From NCBI GenBank assembly GCA_963933975.1, contig CAWVWE010000006.1, positions 1-64,000 on the forward strand: DNA of 64,000 bases. The letters run 5' to 3'. This document shows positions 27,723-37,078 of the stretch, piece by piece (position 1 is the stretch's first letter; every line of letters starts with the position of its first letter). The notes under the pieces were generated by a model. The model worked only from the letters and a program-made list of their open reading frames with translations, made no database searches and was not told the origin of the DNA. Source of the DNA: UBA10364 sp905182675. Lineage in GTDB: Bacteria > Bacteroidota > Bacteroidia > Flavobacteriales > Schleiferiaceae. The translations under genes were made by a program, and so were the position numbers.

Positions 27723-29349
27723 TATACTTCTAATAGCATTGCTCTTAATCCTTGTTACGGGGTGCAAGGATGACTATTTAACACCCCCTGCCCAGATCGT
27801 ATACTATAACACTTTGCCTGACAGCGCTGTTGAAAGCTCACACATACTTTCGGAACTGTTAAGTGATAGCGATACGAGAACTCGTGCATGGGCATCGTAT
27901 ATGCAAAGCCGTAAGTTGATTCGTCAGTCTGAGTTTATTGCGGCGCTTCCGTATATTGAAAACGCAGAGTACTTATTTAGAGATTTAAATGACCAGTTGG
28001 GATTGTCTAAAACCTTACATTATAAGGCTCACGCCTATTGGAGTATAGGGGCACATTCCAATAATATTCTAGAGTTTTGTAAAGAAGCCATTTCTTTGGC
28101 ACCTCCGGACAGGTGGTCGACGTATTCAGGAAATCTGAGTATTTATTTACAAGAAATGGGATATCATAAAGAAGTCCTTAATTTGAGTGACACCTTGTTA
28201 CCTATGTTCAAGGGAGTACAGGCAAACCTGAGCGAGGCCTATGCAGTAAGAGCCGTATCACTTCATGCACTTCAGGGAGACACTCAAGAGATTGATACGC
28301 TCATCAATGTGGCCCTGAATGAAATCAGGTTTTTGGGCCAGATAGATCGTCAACACGTTTACCAACTTGCACTTTATTTGGGTGCCCTCAGTCAAAAACA
28401 GTTAGCAGCCTGTGTTATCTATGCTCAGAAAATAAAATCGTCATCTTTAGAAGTTAAAGCGCGGGAACAACTGGTTGAAAGTCATCTTTTAGGAGAGAGT
28501 ACGGATCAATCAAATCGAGCACTAATTAATGCCTATAAGTTGGCCACTAGAAATTCAGAAAGACTCAAGGAAGAGTTTGTGTTTTACGAACTTGAAAGAG
28601 GTAAAAGATCTAAACTGAGAGAAACGGAAGCGGCGGAATTTAAACAGAAAACAACCGTAGTCACGGCCATGTCGATAATAGCCGCATTGTTGGCCTTTGT
28701 GCTCATATACAAAAATCAGAACGTGGCTGATCAGGCGCGTATTAATGAGCAAGATGCCGTTTTAATGTTAGAAAGTTACAAGAATAGAATCCGCCCTCAT
28801 TTTCTTTTCAATCAATTAAACAATGTAAATAGCTTTCTAAATCAAGAGAAATTAGTGGAAGCGCAAGAGTATATAGGCTTATTAAGCGAGCACCTTAGGT
28901 TTTTATTGGAGAACAGTAACGATAAGTTAAGTACCATCTCTCAAGAGATTGATCGATTGAAAAAATATGTGGAGCTCCAACAGAAAGCGACCAGCGATAA
29001 AATCGAAATTCGGTTTAGTATAGCCGAAGAAAGCCTTCCTATAATTATACCAACGGGCTTATTCCAGCCTTTAGTGGAAAACAGTTTTAAGTACGCCGGG
29101 AACACTAAGTTTTCTGAAGTGTACATTCAAATTTCCGTTGAGGCTAGGGATAATAAAGTCAGTATTCAAATAGAGGATTCTGGATATGGTTTCATGGAAC
29201 GCTCATCAGGAACGGGTCAAGGATTAAAATTGATAGAAGACCGTATTGCCTTTAATAAATCCATAAGTCCTCGGCCAGAGCTATGGACGTTAAGTACGAA
29301 TTTTGGGAAAAGAAAAAGCACCGTGAATATCACGATGCCTCTTACTTAA
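27700..29349 (+). CDS. LytS-type sensor histidine kinase with lipobox and TPR-like sensor region
   Basis: The ATG at 27700 gives a hydrophobic N-terminus ending in LILVTGCKDD. This is a good lipobox with Cys22, followed by an acidic KDD patch. Residues of about 35-310 are helical and TPR-like. One membrane segment lies near 320-340 (VVTAMSIIAALLAFVLIY). The kinase is the His_kinase family (PF06580), with phosphoacceptor His367 in NRIRPHFLFNQLNN. The ATPase has the N-box QPLVENSFKYAG (about 461) and a glycine-rich GTGQGLKLIEDRI (about 504). No later ATG keeps the signal sequence, so the 23-base overlap with the regulator is probably genuine. The signal sensed is unknown. Confidence 0.88.
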   Translation: MNWAFKHSILLIALLLILVTGCKDDYLTPPAQIVYYNTLPDSAVESSHILSELLSDSDTRTRAWASYMQSRKLIRQSEFIAALPYIENAEYLFRDLNDQLGLSKTLHYKAHAYWSIGAHSNNILEFCKEAISLAPPDRWSTYSGNLSIYLQEMGYHKEVLNLSDTLLPMFKGVQANLSEAYAVRAVSLHALQGDTQEIDTLINVALNEIRFLGQIDRQHVYQLALYLGALSQKQLAACVIYAQKIKSSSLEVKAREQLVESHLLGESTDQSNRALINAYKLATRNSERLKEEFVFYELERGKRSKLRETEAAEFKQKTTVVTAMSIIAALLAFVLIYKNQNVADQARINEQDAVLMLESYKNRIRPHFLFNQLNNVNSFLNQEKLVEAQEYIGLLSEHLRFLLENSNDKLSTISQEIDRLKKYVELQQKATSDKIEIRFSIAEESLPIIIPTGLFQPLVENSFKYAGNTKFSEVYIQISVEARDNKVSIQIEDSGYGFMERSSGTGQGLKLIEDRIAFNKSISPRPELWTLSTNFGKRKSTVNITMPLT

Positions 29350-29443
29350 ACTAGTTAACAGCTTTGGTTCCTTGGTTAGGAGTCGTAAATTTAATAAAGC
29401 CGTGCCTTTAAACAACAATGAACTTATCGTAACGGCACTGAAT

Positions 29444-30397
29444 TTATCGTAGCGCGAATTGTAATGTGTTCATGTTCCCGCCACAAAGAATTATTCCAGC
29501 TTTACCCGTACTGTGATGTTTTAAAGCTGCTGCAATTCCTGCCGCAGCAGAAGGCTCGATAAACTGCTTTAATCTAGACAAACAAATGTGCCAAGCATTT
29601 TCCAACTCTTCTTCACTGAGGAGGATAATATCACTTACATGATTTAGTATAATGGGAAAATTTCTCACTCCTAAAGAGGTGCGAAGACCATCTGCAATGG
29701 TGTTTGGTTTTGTCACGGGTACCCACGTTTTGGAATTAAAGCTTTGATACGCGTCATCCGCATTGCTAGGTTCGCATCCAATCACTTTTGCTTTTCCGAA
29801 ATAATAATTTGCCAAAGACGCACCAGCGAGTAGACCACCACCACCCACAGGTATAAAAAGCCAGTCTAAATCTGGATGCTCTTGTAGTAGTTCAAGGGTC
29901 GCTGTGGCCTGACCGGCGATGATATCGTAGTTGTCATAGGGATGGATGAACAGTGCTCCAGTAGCGTTTTGTAATTCAGCGGCGGTATGCTCTCTATCTT
30001 TTAGAGTGGGTTCGCAAAAGGAGATGATACCGCCATATTCTTTAACAGCATCAATTTTTGCTTGAGGGGCGTTTGACGGCATGACAACATAGGCAGGAGC
30101 TCCAATTTGTCCAGCAGCCCAGGCCAAGGCGGCACCATGATTCCCCGAACTATGTGTTATAAAACCAGATACTTGTGCACTGTCTTTATGAATAAGTACG
30201 GCGTTCATTGCGCCGCGCGCTTTAAAAGCCCCGGTTTTCTGAAGGTGCTCTCCTTTCAGTAGGCATGACTTATTTGACATAGCGTCAAAGGCTTTTGAGG
30301 TAAAAACAGGTGTCTTGTGAATGTACGGTGCAATGCGGTTTTGGGCATCAATAATGTCCTGGCCTGAAGGTACTTGTTGAAGGGATTGTGCTGTCAT
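29444..30397 (-). CDS. PLP-dependent serine/threonine dehydratase or serine racemase family enzyme
   Basis: This fold-type II PLP enzyme resembles threonine/serine ammonia-lyase and serine racemase. The Schiff-base lysine is in KTGAFKARGA. The phosphate-binding and substrate loops are SSGNHGAALAWAA and PVGGGGLLAG, and the C-terminus has ILCGGN. At 317 residues it lacks the ACT regulatory domain of biosynthetic threonine deaminase. A catabolic dehydratase or a racemase is therefore more likely, but sequence alone does not separate them. Its start codon abuts the stop of the nuclease gene with no gap, so the pair is cotranscribed. Confidence 0.88.
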   Translation of the reverse strand: MTAQSLQQVPSGQDIIDAQNRIAPYIHKTPVFTSKAFDAMSNKSCLLKGEHLQKTGAFKARGAMNAVLIHKDSAQVSGFITHSSGNHGAALAWAAGQIGAPAYVVMPSNAPQAKIDAVKEYGGIISFCEPTLKDREHTAAELQNATGALFIHPYDNYDIIAGQATATLELLQEHPDLDWLFIPVGGGGLLAGASLANYYFGKAKVIGCEPSNADDAYQSFNSKTWVPVTKPNTIADGLRTSLGVRNFPIILNHVSDIILLSEEELENAWHICLSRLKQFIEPSAAAGIAAALKHHSTGKAGIILCGGNMNTLQFALR

Positions 30398-33208
30398 TTA
30401 TCGGAAATATTCAAGTTTTGCAGGCTCTAAAAAAGGGTCCTCTGTAAGGAGTTGATATTCTAGAAAGGACATGAGCTCAGATTCAAACTCTAATAACATA
30501 ACCTCTGTAATATCATTCTTATTATGGAGTAAGGAGCCTCTCAATAGCTGTTCTGGAGCGCTACTTTGGAGCTTGAACATTCCAGACCGCCACGGCAAAG
30601 GAGTATTAAACGAACCGGTTTTGTATAAAAGCCATGCATACAAGAGCACTTGCATGGCCTTAGGCTTGCTCCCCGCCCATAGTTGGCCGTAGCTTGAGAT
30701 ACTTAGGTCATCTTTTTTTATGGACCCGGTTTTATAGTCCCAAATAGTTAGGGTTCCATGGTCTATTTCTATTCGATCAACATATCCGCTAAATTTCAGC
30801 GGTAACTGAAGTGTTGGATGTTGCATTTCGAAATCCAGTTTTGTTTCAATTCCTTTCAGAATAACATGACCTGACTTTCCTCTAAGCGCATCATAGGAAA
30901 AGAACTGGTGAAGCATTTTTCGGCAAACCTCAGTGGTGACAAGGTTGCGCCCCTGAACCAGGGCAGACTTAGAATATCCTTTGGTCACTAAATATAAAAG
31001 TCCGATTTCTAGCGCTCGCTCAGTCCATTCCTCAACGTCTATTTTGGGAAGGGGCTTGCCAACATATGGCTTATAGAGCTCCTCTAGTCCCTTATGAACC
31101 AGGTTCCCCATCATTAATGCCGACATAGACTCCTCAACTGCTTCTTCCTCTTTTATTCTAATGAGTCTACGTTGATAAAACAGGTGTGGTCTTTCTGCCA
31201 ATTCATTTAGGCTAGAAGCACTCATGCCACGCGACATCCAATCTTTAATAGCTTCTTTTACTTCGCTAGTTCTCGCGGCTGAAAATCGCTCTTCAATGGA
31301 ATGTGGATGCAATGGCCCATTGTGAAATACACGATCTTTAACGAGGCAATTGGTCCCATTAAGTTCATGTTCTAATTGTATGATATATCTACTTGCCTCA
31401 CCACCGCCCATGGCGTCTTTATCCGTGTTGTAAGTTATGACGGCTTCGTCACAACGCTGTAGTATTCTATAAAAGTGATAGGCGTAAACCGCATCTTTCT
31501 GCTCGTAGGTAGGTAGGCCGTATTGTTGTTTTAAATCATAAGGCAGTAAAGAATTGAAGTTTCTCCCTGCTGGAAGTATGCCTTCATTAACACCAGCGAG
31601 TATAACGTAAGGAAAATCCAGCGTCCGAGATTCTAAGATCCCCATGACCTGAAGTCCTTCAAGCGGCTCTCCTACAAAATCTATAGTGCCGGCACGAAGT
31701 TGCTGCTTTAGAAGCTTGAAGAGCGCCAACTCTTCCGGCAAAGTATCACCTAAAGTTCGCTGGAGCTGCTCGAGAAGCGTGTGTAGTTTATAGGCGGTGT
31801 TGATGATCATTACATCAGTCGACTCCTTTTCAGCGACGTGTTTCAGCCAGATTTTCATTGGTTCAAGCAAATCTAAACCTTCTCTTGGCACAAGAATTTG
31901 GTGGTAAGCTAGAGGTCCTTCAGACAGCTTTGCCGTCCATTCTTTGTCATTGGTAAAGACCCGGTTTGCTTTAACGATATCTCTATTCCAGTCTTGTGGG
32001 TTCGAGGTTGTTTGATTGTCAGTATTCCAATACTTATTAAATAAAGGATCCGTGAGAAGGGCAGATAGTGAACGGTGGTAAAACGTCCATCGATTTGAAT
32101 TTTTCTTGTTTTTCAACGCGTATTCTACCACAGTCATCCACAACCTGAGTGTGGCAGCTACAGGAGTTTGATCAAGCGGATACCCCATGGTGATATTGAC
32201 TTTATCATAACCTTCAGGTAAAAAGCTCAATACAGGGTTGAGTAAGGTCTCATCAGTTAAAATAACGGCAATGTCCTGTGGGGCAACGCCCATGTCGCGC
32301 CAACGTTCTAGGGTATGGGCGATGGCTTTGGCTTGTCCTGAATATTGGCTGGCACCAATGGGTTGAATCACCTTTGTAACGTGTTTAAGGGAACTCTTTA
32401 AGCCCTTGCTTGAGGGAGTGTCGCTACCAAAAACTTTCTGGCGAGATTGGTGCTGCCTAAAAAATAGTCCAGCTTCGTGCTCCGGCATCTCCATATAATG
32501 TGCATCCACGTCCCACAAAACTTTTGATGTAGCTACTTTTCGAAGCTCAGAAATGATGGTCAATTCGGCGGTGTTTAATGCATTTAATCCGGCAACGACA
32601 ACATGCTTTATCCCGTTTCTGTTGAGAAAAAGATCAACCAGACTTGGTGTCTCCGCAAGTTTTCTAGCAGCTAGTCCGCTATAGGACTCCCCTTTTTCAA
32701 TAAGACTGGAGGTAAATAGATTGTAGGTGTCTGGAAGCAGTGCAATGAAATCTGAATAGCGGTGCATCAGCGCCGTTTGCTCTTCAATAGACAGGTCCCA
32801 TTCAGCGAGCTTTTGAACATTGTATAGATCACCAAGCACGTTTTCAGGATCTAATAAGTAACGATCAATTTCCCCAAAATCAGAGAGTAGAGTTTGTCCC
32901 CAAGACAAAAAACTACCTAAAGATTCAGGTTCACGATCAGGAAAAGCTTCCAGTCTAACGGTTCCATAGCATTTGTAGAGCTCAAGCATTAGAACTAATG
33001 GTTCCACTACCAGTAGCTGTGCTGCATTTGCTATAAAGCTATCCACGGTACTAAATAAGGGAAGCAAAGTAGGTTCTTGCATATGCGGCTTTAACGCCTC
33101 ACGTAAGAAGAGCTCTGCCCGTTGATTTGGAAGCAGCACCAGGGTTTCATGAAGAGGCTGAGGGCCGTCTAGAAGCTCTTGTGCAATCCGCTGAATAAAG
33201 GTTTGCAT
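30398..33208 (-). CDS. AddB-like PD-(D/E)XK nuclease/inactivated-helicase protein
   Basis: The 936-residue protein resembles the AddB subunit of AddAB-type recombination nucleases, which process double-strand breaks. The N-terminal part has VLLPNQRAELFLREAL in place of a Walker A motif, suggesting a helicase-like fold without its own ATPase. The middle holds LDFPYVILAGVNEGILP, typical of the family. The C-terminal nuclease (about residues 700-935) has the His in MGNLVHKGLEELY and the catalytic Asp and Lys in SGYVDRIEIDHG and IWDYKTGS. No AddA partner is in the window. It is eight bases downstream of nadD on the same strand. Confidence 0.82.
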   Translation of the reverse strand: MQTFIQRIAQELLDGPQPLHETLVLLPNQRAELFLREALKPHMQEPTLLPLFSTVDSFIANAAQLLVVEPLVLMLELYKCYGTVRLEAFPDREPESLGSFLSWGQTLLSDFGEIDRYLLDPENVLGDLYNVQKLAEWDLSIEEQTALMHRYSDFIALLPDTYNLFTSSLIEKGESYSGLAARKLAETPSLVDLFLNRNGIKHVVVAGLNALNTAELTIISELRKVATSKVLWDVDAHYMEMPEHEAGLFFRQHQSRQKVFGSDTPSSKGLKSSLKHVTKVIQPIGASQYSGQAKAIAHTLERWRDMGVAPQDIAVILTDETLLNPVLSFLPEGYDKVNITMGYPLDQTPVAATLRLWMTVVEYALKNKKNSNRWTFYHRSLSALLTDPLFNKYWNTDNQTTSNPQDWNRDIVKANRVFTNDKEWTAKLSEGPLAYHQILVPREGLDLLEPMKIWLKHVAEKESTDVMIINTAYKLHTLLEQLQRTLGDTLPEELALFKLLKQQLRAGTIDFVGEPLEGLQVMGILESRTLDFPYVILAGVNEGILPAGRNFNSLLPYDLKQQYGLPTYEQKDAVYAYHFYRILQRCDEAVITYNTDKDAMGGGEASRYIIQLEHELNGTNCLVKDRVFHNGPLHPHSIEERFSAARTSEVKEAIKDWMSRGMSASSLNELAERPHLFYQRRLIRIKEEEAVEESMSALMMGNLVHKGLEELYKPYVGKPLPKIDVEEWTERALEIGLLYLVTKGYSKSALVQGRNLVTTEVCRKMLHQFFSYDALRGKSGHVILKGIETKLDFEMQHPTLQLPLKFSGYVDRIEIDHGTLTIWDYKTGSIKKDDLSISSYGQLWAGSKPKAMQVLLYAWLLYKTGSFNTPLPWRSGMFKLQSSAPEQLLRGSLLHNKNDITEVMLLEFESELMSFLEYQLLTEDPFLEPAKLEYFR

Positions 33209-33216
33209 GAACTAGT

Positions 33217-33810
33217 TTATTGGAAAATATTGCTTCCCTCAATGTAGTCAAAAACTGCTTTTGGAAGCAAATTCTTTAAGGGTTTTCCTTCCCTAAAACT
33301 AGTTCTAATGAGTGTTGCACTGATCTCCATTCTAGGCGCGTCAACTATGGTTGCCCTTGGATAGGAATCTTGCCAAGTATTTTGAAGCTTTTCGCCGTCT
33401 AAAACTTTGTGACGTGGATAGACGAGGATGTCGTGGTTAGACGTAATACTCTCCACGTTCTTCCATTTATGTAGTCCTTCCAGATTGTCTTCGCCCATGA
33501 TCAGCGTAAAATTCTGTCCGGGATGTTTTTCCCTTAAGTACGCTAATGTCTGTGCCGTATAATTTGGCTGGGGTAGGTAAAACTCTATGTCCGAAGCATG
33601 TATCCCTTTTTGCTGGTCAAGGGCAAGGTTGACTAAATGCAAACGTTCTCTATCTGGAAGCAGGTTGCTTTTCTGTTTAAACGGATTATGCGGGGTAACG
33701 ACAAACCAAACCTCATCGAGGTCACTATAGTTTAATAAGTACTCTGCTAGGGCTAAATGTCCAATGTGGACTGGATTGAAACTCCCAAAGAAAAGGCCTG
33801 TATTCTTCAT
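33217..33810 (-). CDS. nadD: Nicotinate-nucleotide adenylyltransferase
   Basis: NadD adenylates nicotinate mononucleotide in NAD synthesis. The nucleotidyltransferase motif is at the very N-terminus, GLFFGSFNPVHIGHLALAEY. It is followed by VVTPHNPFKQK and a C-terminal ISATLIRTSFREG in the ISSTxIR position. The length of 197 is normal. Its start overlaps the gmk stop by four bases, so both are translated in a coupled way. Confidence 0.95.
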   Translation of the reverse strand: MKNTGLFFGSFNPVHIGHLALAEYLLNYSDLDEVWFVVTPHNPFKQKSNLLPDRERLHLVNLALDQQKGIHASDIEFYLPQPNYTAQTLAYLREKHPGQNFTLIMGEDNLEGLHKWKNVESITSNHDILVYPRHKVLDGEKLQNTWQDSYPRATIVDAPRMEISATLIRTSFREGKPLKNLLPKAVFDYIEGSNIFQ

Positions 33811-34385
33811 GGTTTGCTCAAGAATTCCGAAAGAATCTCTTCCGCTTGGAGCTGTGCTGTTTTCAAGTCATCGTTAATAATGATCGTATCAAACTCTACT
33901 GCGCGCTCCATTTCTAGTGTAGATTTCGCAAGGCGCTCCGCAATTTTTGCTTCATTGTCTGTTTTTCTATTTCGAAGACGCTGCGCCAGCACTTCGACAC
34001 TTGGAACCTGAATAAATACGGCAAGAGCACGTTCTTTGAAGCGCTTTTTGAGGTTTATAGAGCCTTCCACGTCTATATCAAATATAACCGTCTTGCCCTC
34101 GTCCCAAAGTCGCTCAATTTCAGAAGCCAGCGTTCCATAATAGGTGTCTTTATAGACTTCTTCCCATTCTAAGAATTGATTGCTTTTAGCTCTTTGAAGA
34201 AAGTCAGAACTCGTTAAAAAATAGTACTCGCGACCTTCTTTTTCCTCACCTCTAGGTGGACGTGAAGTTGCTGATATACTGAAGCTCAGTTGAGGAAACC
34301 TTGGAATGAGGTACTGGACCAAAGTCGATTTTCCGGCACCGGAGGGCGCGGAGAAGATGACCATTTTTCCTGTTGTATTACCCAT
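33807..34385 (-). CDS. gmk: Guanylate kinase
   Basis: Gmk phosphorylates GMP to GDP. The P-loop is SAPSGAGKSTLV, followed by SISATSRPPRGEEKEGREYYFL and FLEWEEVY, the usual GMP-binding region. VIFDIDVEGSINLKKRF is the Walker B-like segment. The length of 192 is normal. It heads the gmk-nadD-nuclease-PLP enzyme run. It is normally contiguous with yicC in related genomes but is separated from it here by an ABC transporter on the other strand. Confidence 0.95.
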   Translation of the reverse strand: MGNTTGKMVIFSAPSGAGKSTLVQYLIPRFPQLSFSISATSRPPRGEEKEGREYYFLTSSDFLQRAKSNQFLEWEEVYKDTYYGTLASEIERLWDEGKTVIFDIDVEGSINLKKRFKERALAVFIQVPSVEVLAQRLRNRKTDNEAKIAERLAKSTLEMERAVEFDTIIINDDLKTAQLQAEEILSEFLSKP

Positions 34386-34410
34386 GTACTATCGAGGTAT
34401 TTGCTCATCT

Positions 34411-34418
34411 CAAAGGTA
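34411..34418 (-). promoter_or_regulatory. Candidate -7 element for gmk
   Basis: On the minus strand this reads TACCTTTG, matching TAnnTTTG, 25 bases before the gmk ATG. It lies next to the -33 half of the divergent plus-strand promoter. Confidence 0.4.
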
Positions 34419-34419
34419 G

Positions 34420-34449
34420 TTGAGTTGTAGGGAATGTTCCATATATTTA
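34420..34449 (+). promoter_or_regulatory. Candidate promoter for the ABC-2 exporter pair
   Basis: TTG (34420-34422) is followed after 19 bases by TATATTTA (34442-34449), one mismatch from TAnnTTTG, 25 bases before the ATPase gene. Confidence 0.45.
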
Positions 34450-34474
34450 ATTAAATTACCTAAGACTTCATATA

Positions 34475-35350
34475 ATGAACGCCATAGAACTCTCCAGCCT
34501 GTCAAAATTTTATGGAAATCAATGCGGTATTGAGTCGGTATCATTTGCTGTAAAAAAAGGAGAGATTTTCGGGTTTATTGGACCAAATGGCGCAGGAAAA
34601 TCTACGACAATCAGAACCCTCCTTGGCCTTTTAACGGCAACTAGTGGAAAGGCCGAGATCTTGGGAATGGACACCAGTAATGAGGGAGCAAGGATAAGAG
34701 AGAGGATAGGATACCTGCCTTCGGAGGTAGATTATTATAGCGAGATGTCTTCAAAGGAATTGCTGTTGTATCATGCTGCCATCTATAAAGTAGCGGATGC
34801 GGAGAAAAAAATTCAGGAATTGGCAACCTATTTTCAATTAGAATTAGACCGACCCATTGACGACTTGAGTTACGGCAATAAAAAAAAATGTGCAATTATT
34901 CAATCTGTTCTTCATGATCCTGAAGTTTTGATTCTAGACGAACCTACTGGAGGATTGGATCCACTCATGCAAAACAGATTTTTTGAACTCTTAGAACGAC
35001 AGAACAAAAAAGGGGTGACGATATTTTTCAGCTCGCATGTTTTATCAGAGATTCAGCGAATGTGTGACAGAGCAGCCATTATTAGAGACGGGAAGATCAC
35101 AGCAGTGGAAGACATCAGTACTTTGCTGTCGAAGCAGATGAAGATGGTGCGCTTAGTGACTACTTCTGTGAACAATATTGTTTTGCCTGTGGGCGCTCTA
35201 AATCACCATCAAAGTGGTCAAAAACATACGTTTGATTATGTAGGTCCCACTCAAGACCTTGTTATATGGCTGAGTAGTCAGTCCATTATAGACGTTACTC
35301 TTTCTGAGCCTGATCTAGAGCGGATATTCATGAACTATTACCAGAGCTAA
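34475..35350 (+). CDS. ABC transporter ATP-binding protein (ABC-2 type)
   Basis: The 291-residue ATPase of an ABC-2 type exporter has Walker A GPNGAGKSTTI, a variant signature DLSYGNKKKCA, Walker B VLILDEPTGGLDP and the switch histidine in FFSSHVLSE. The C-terminal 70 residues form the usual extra regulatory part. Its stop is three bases before the permease start, so the two form one exporter. The substrate is not evident. The pair lies on the plus strand between minus-strand yicC and gmk. Confidence 0.93.
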   Translation: MNAIELSSLSKFYGNQCGIESVSFAVKKGEIFGFIGPNGAGKSTTIRTLLGLLTATSGKAEILGMDTSNEGARIRERIGYLPSEVDYYSEMSSKELLLYHAAIYKVADAEKKIQELATYFQLELDRPIDDLSYGNKKKCAIIQSVLHDPEVLILDEPTGGLDPLMQNRFFELLERQNKKGVTIFFSSHVLSEIQRMCDRAAIIRDGKITAVEDISTLLSKQMKMVRLVTTSVNNIVLPVGALNHHQSGQKHTFDYVGPTQDLVIWLSSQSIIDVTLSEPDLERIFMNYYQS

Positions 35351-35353
35351 GCT

Positions 35354-36157
35354 ATGAACAGTGTAATATTTAAGAAAGAACTCAAGCGCAATAGAAAAAA
35401 CACGGCAATTTGGACGGCTATTGTTGTTGTCTTCACCGCGTTGATCCTGTCCATTTTTCCAAGTTTTTCAGAAATGGGTGAAGAGATGGCTAAACTGATG
35501 TCTAGTTTGCCTGAGGAGTATGCGAAGGCTCTTGGCATGGATGAAGAAACATGGAGCAGTATCATTGGGTATTACGGAACCTACTATGGGATTTACATTA
35601 TCCTTTTAATAGGCATATTCACGGCGTCCACCGGTGCAACCATTATTGGTAAGGAAGAACGTGATGGAACAGCAGAATTTTTACTGACCCGCCCTATTTC
35701 GAGAGGATCTATTGTCTGGACCAAGCTAATGGCGCTAGGTATGCTGTTTATAATCATTTATGGTATTCAGACCCTTTCGGCAGTGATTGGCTTATTGATT
35801 TTTGGGGAAGACGTGAATTGGCCAGTGTTTACTACAATGCATGTCCATGGCTTTTTCTTGGTGGGCTTTTTTACTGCCTCAGGCGTCTTGATGTCTAGCT
35901 TCTTGTCGCCAAAATTGAATTACATGGGTCCCATTGTAGGTCTCATTTTCGGCGGCTATTTCCTCAATGCGATATCTATGGCAGTGGAAAAAGTCTCTTG
36001 GTTGGGATATTTCTCCCCCTACCATTACTTAAATCTAACGGCCAAAAACGGAGTATTGGAATTGAACTTGATTACTTGTTTAGGCGCATCTGTTGTTGTA
36101 GCGGTCTTTTTGTGGATTTCCAACAAAAGATACCTTTCAAGGGATATTGTGGGTTAG
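35354..36157 (+). CDS. ABC transporter permease (ABC-2 type)
   Basis: This 267-residue membrane protein has about six hydrophobic segments. The first is near residues 17-37 (TAIWTAIVVVFTALILSIF), followed by a periplasmic loop and further segments from about residue 75. The motif IIGKEERDGTAEFLLTRPISR after the second segment is characteristic of the ABC-2/NosY permeases. It pairs with the preceding ATPase. Its stop codon overlaps the convergent yicC stop by four bases (TTAG), leaving no room for an intergenic terminator. Confidence 0.9.
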   Translation: MNSVIFKKELKRNRKNTAIWTAIVVVFTALILSIFPSFSEMGEEMAKLMSSLPEEYAKALGMDEETWSSIIGYYGTYYGIYIILLIGIFTASTGATIIGKEERDGTAEFLLTRPISRGSIVWTKLMALGMLFIIIYGIQTLSAVIGLLIFGEDVNWPVFTTMHVHGFFLVGFFTASGVLMSSFLSPKLNYMGPIVGLIFGGYFLNAISMAVEKVSWLGYFSPYHYLNLTAKNGVLELNLITCLGASVVVAVFLWISNKRYLSRDIVG

Positions 36158-37008
36158 AGGGTGTTTCCGACCTGTTCTTTGATCTTTTCTAACTCGTCCT
36201 TCATTTGTACCACGTGTTGCTGCATGGGAGCGTAATTACTCTTCGAACCTAACGTATTGATTTCGCGTCCCATTTCTTGCGCTATGAAGCCTAGTTTTTT
36301 ACCGCTAATCTCTTCCGACATCGTCTCTCGGAAGTACTTAAGGTGGTTTATTAACCGCACTTTTTCTTCGTTGATGTCTAGTTTTTCTATGTAAAAAATG
36401 ACCTCTTGTTCGTAGCGATTGTTGTCTACTTCCATTCCCTCTAGACCTTTGAGTAGGCGTTCTCGAACAGCTTCCAGACGTGCCTTTTCATGAGGAGCAA
36501 TTCCTTCTAAAGCAGATTCAATTGCAACGAGACGTTCTTCATAATCTGCTGAAATAGAAGCACCTTCTTGTATGCGAAACTCTTGAAGCCGACCTATAGC
36601 TTCCATCAGCAAGCCTTTTAGAAATCCCCACTCATCTCCAGTAAGTTCATCGCGACCAGCGCTCATGACATCTGGCATACGCATGACCGTTGCAACGAGA
36701 TCTCCCTTGGTATCTGCTTCGCGTTCTAGAGCAGTTAGCTGCGATAGGTAGGCTTTGGCAAGATCCATGTTAATACTTGCGGCACTTTCGATACCGGTAA
36801 CTTCAGCGTAGATATTGATATCGACTTTGCCACGCTTGAGCTCTGTGCCAACTATTTTACGTATGTCCAATTCCTTTTCACGAAATAAGGAGGCAATGCG
36901 CGCATTGAGGTCTAGGCCTTTGCTATTTAAACTTCTTATTTCTACGGTGATTTTCTTTCCGGAAATTTGGCCAATGGCTTTTCCGAAACCGGTCATACTA
37001 TGAATCAT
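36154..37008 (-). CDS. YicC family endoribonuclease-like protein
   Basis: The protein begins MIHSMTGFGKA, the hallmark of the YicC family, in which the E. coli member has been linked to RNA decay. The C-terminal DUF1732 domain shows QEVIFYIEKLDINEEKVRL and GKKLGFIAQEMGREINTLGSKS, both strongly typical. The frame extends seven codons further upstream, but the MIHSMTGFG start matches the family. It lies 70 bases downstream of hemL on the same strand and may be read from the haem operon. Confidence 0.93.
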   Translation of the reverse strand: MIHSMTGFGKAIGQISGKKITVEIRSLNSKGLDLNARIASLFREKELDIRKIVGTELKRGKVDINIYAEVTGIESAASINMDLAKAYLSQLTALEREADTKGDLVATVMRMPDVMSAGRDELTGDEWGFLKGLLMEAIGRLQEFRIQEGASISADYEERLVAIESALEGIAPHEKARLEAVRERLLKGLEGMEVDNNRYEQEVIFYIEKLDINEEKVRLINHLKYFRETMSEEISGKKLGFIAQEMGREINTLGSKSNYAPMQQHVVQMKDELEKIKEQVGNTL

Positions 37009-37078
37009 GAGCTGCGCTATTTGTTTCAAAGGTAGGAAAAGTGATGCCTTAGATCACAGCCTACTTTGTCAATCCTTA

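Noticed and set aside
29421..29453. Two near-identical TTATCGTA-type words 20 bases apart downstream of the histidine kinase
   Set aside because: Only two copies, and the second overlaps the stop codon of the PLP enzyme; too little to call an operator or repeat.
37032..37065. Possible hairpin (GTAGG/CCTAC outer and GTGAT/ATCAC inner) between hemL and yicC
   Set aside because: The stem is interrupted and no T-run follows on the minus strand, so it was not called a terminator.
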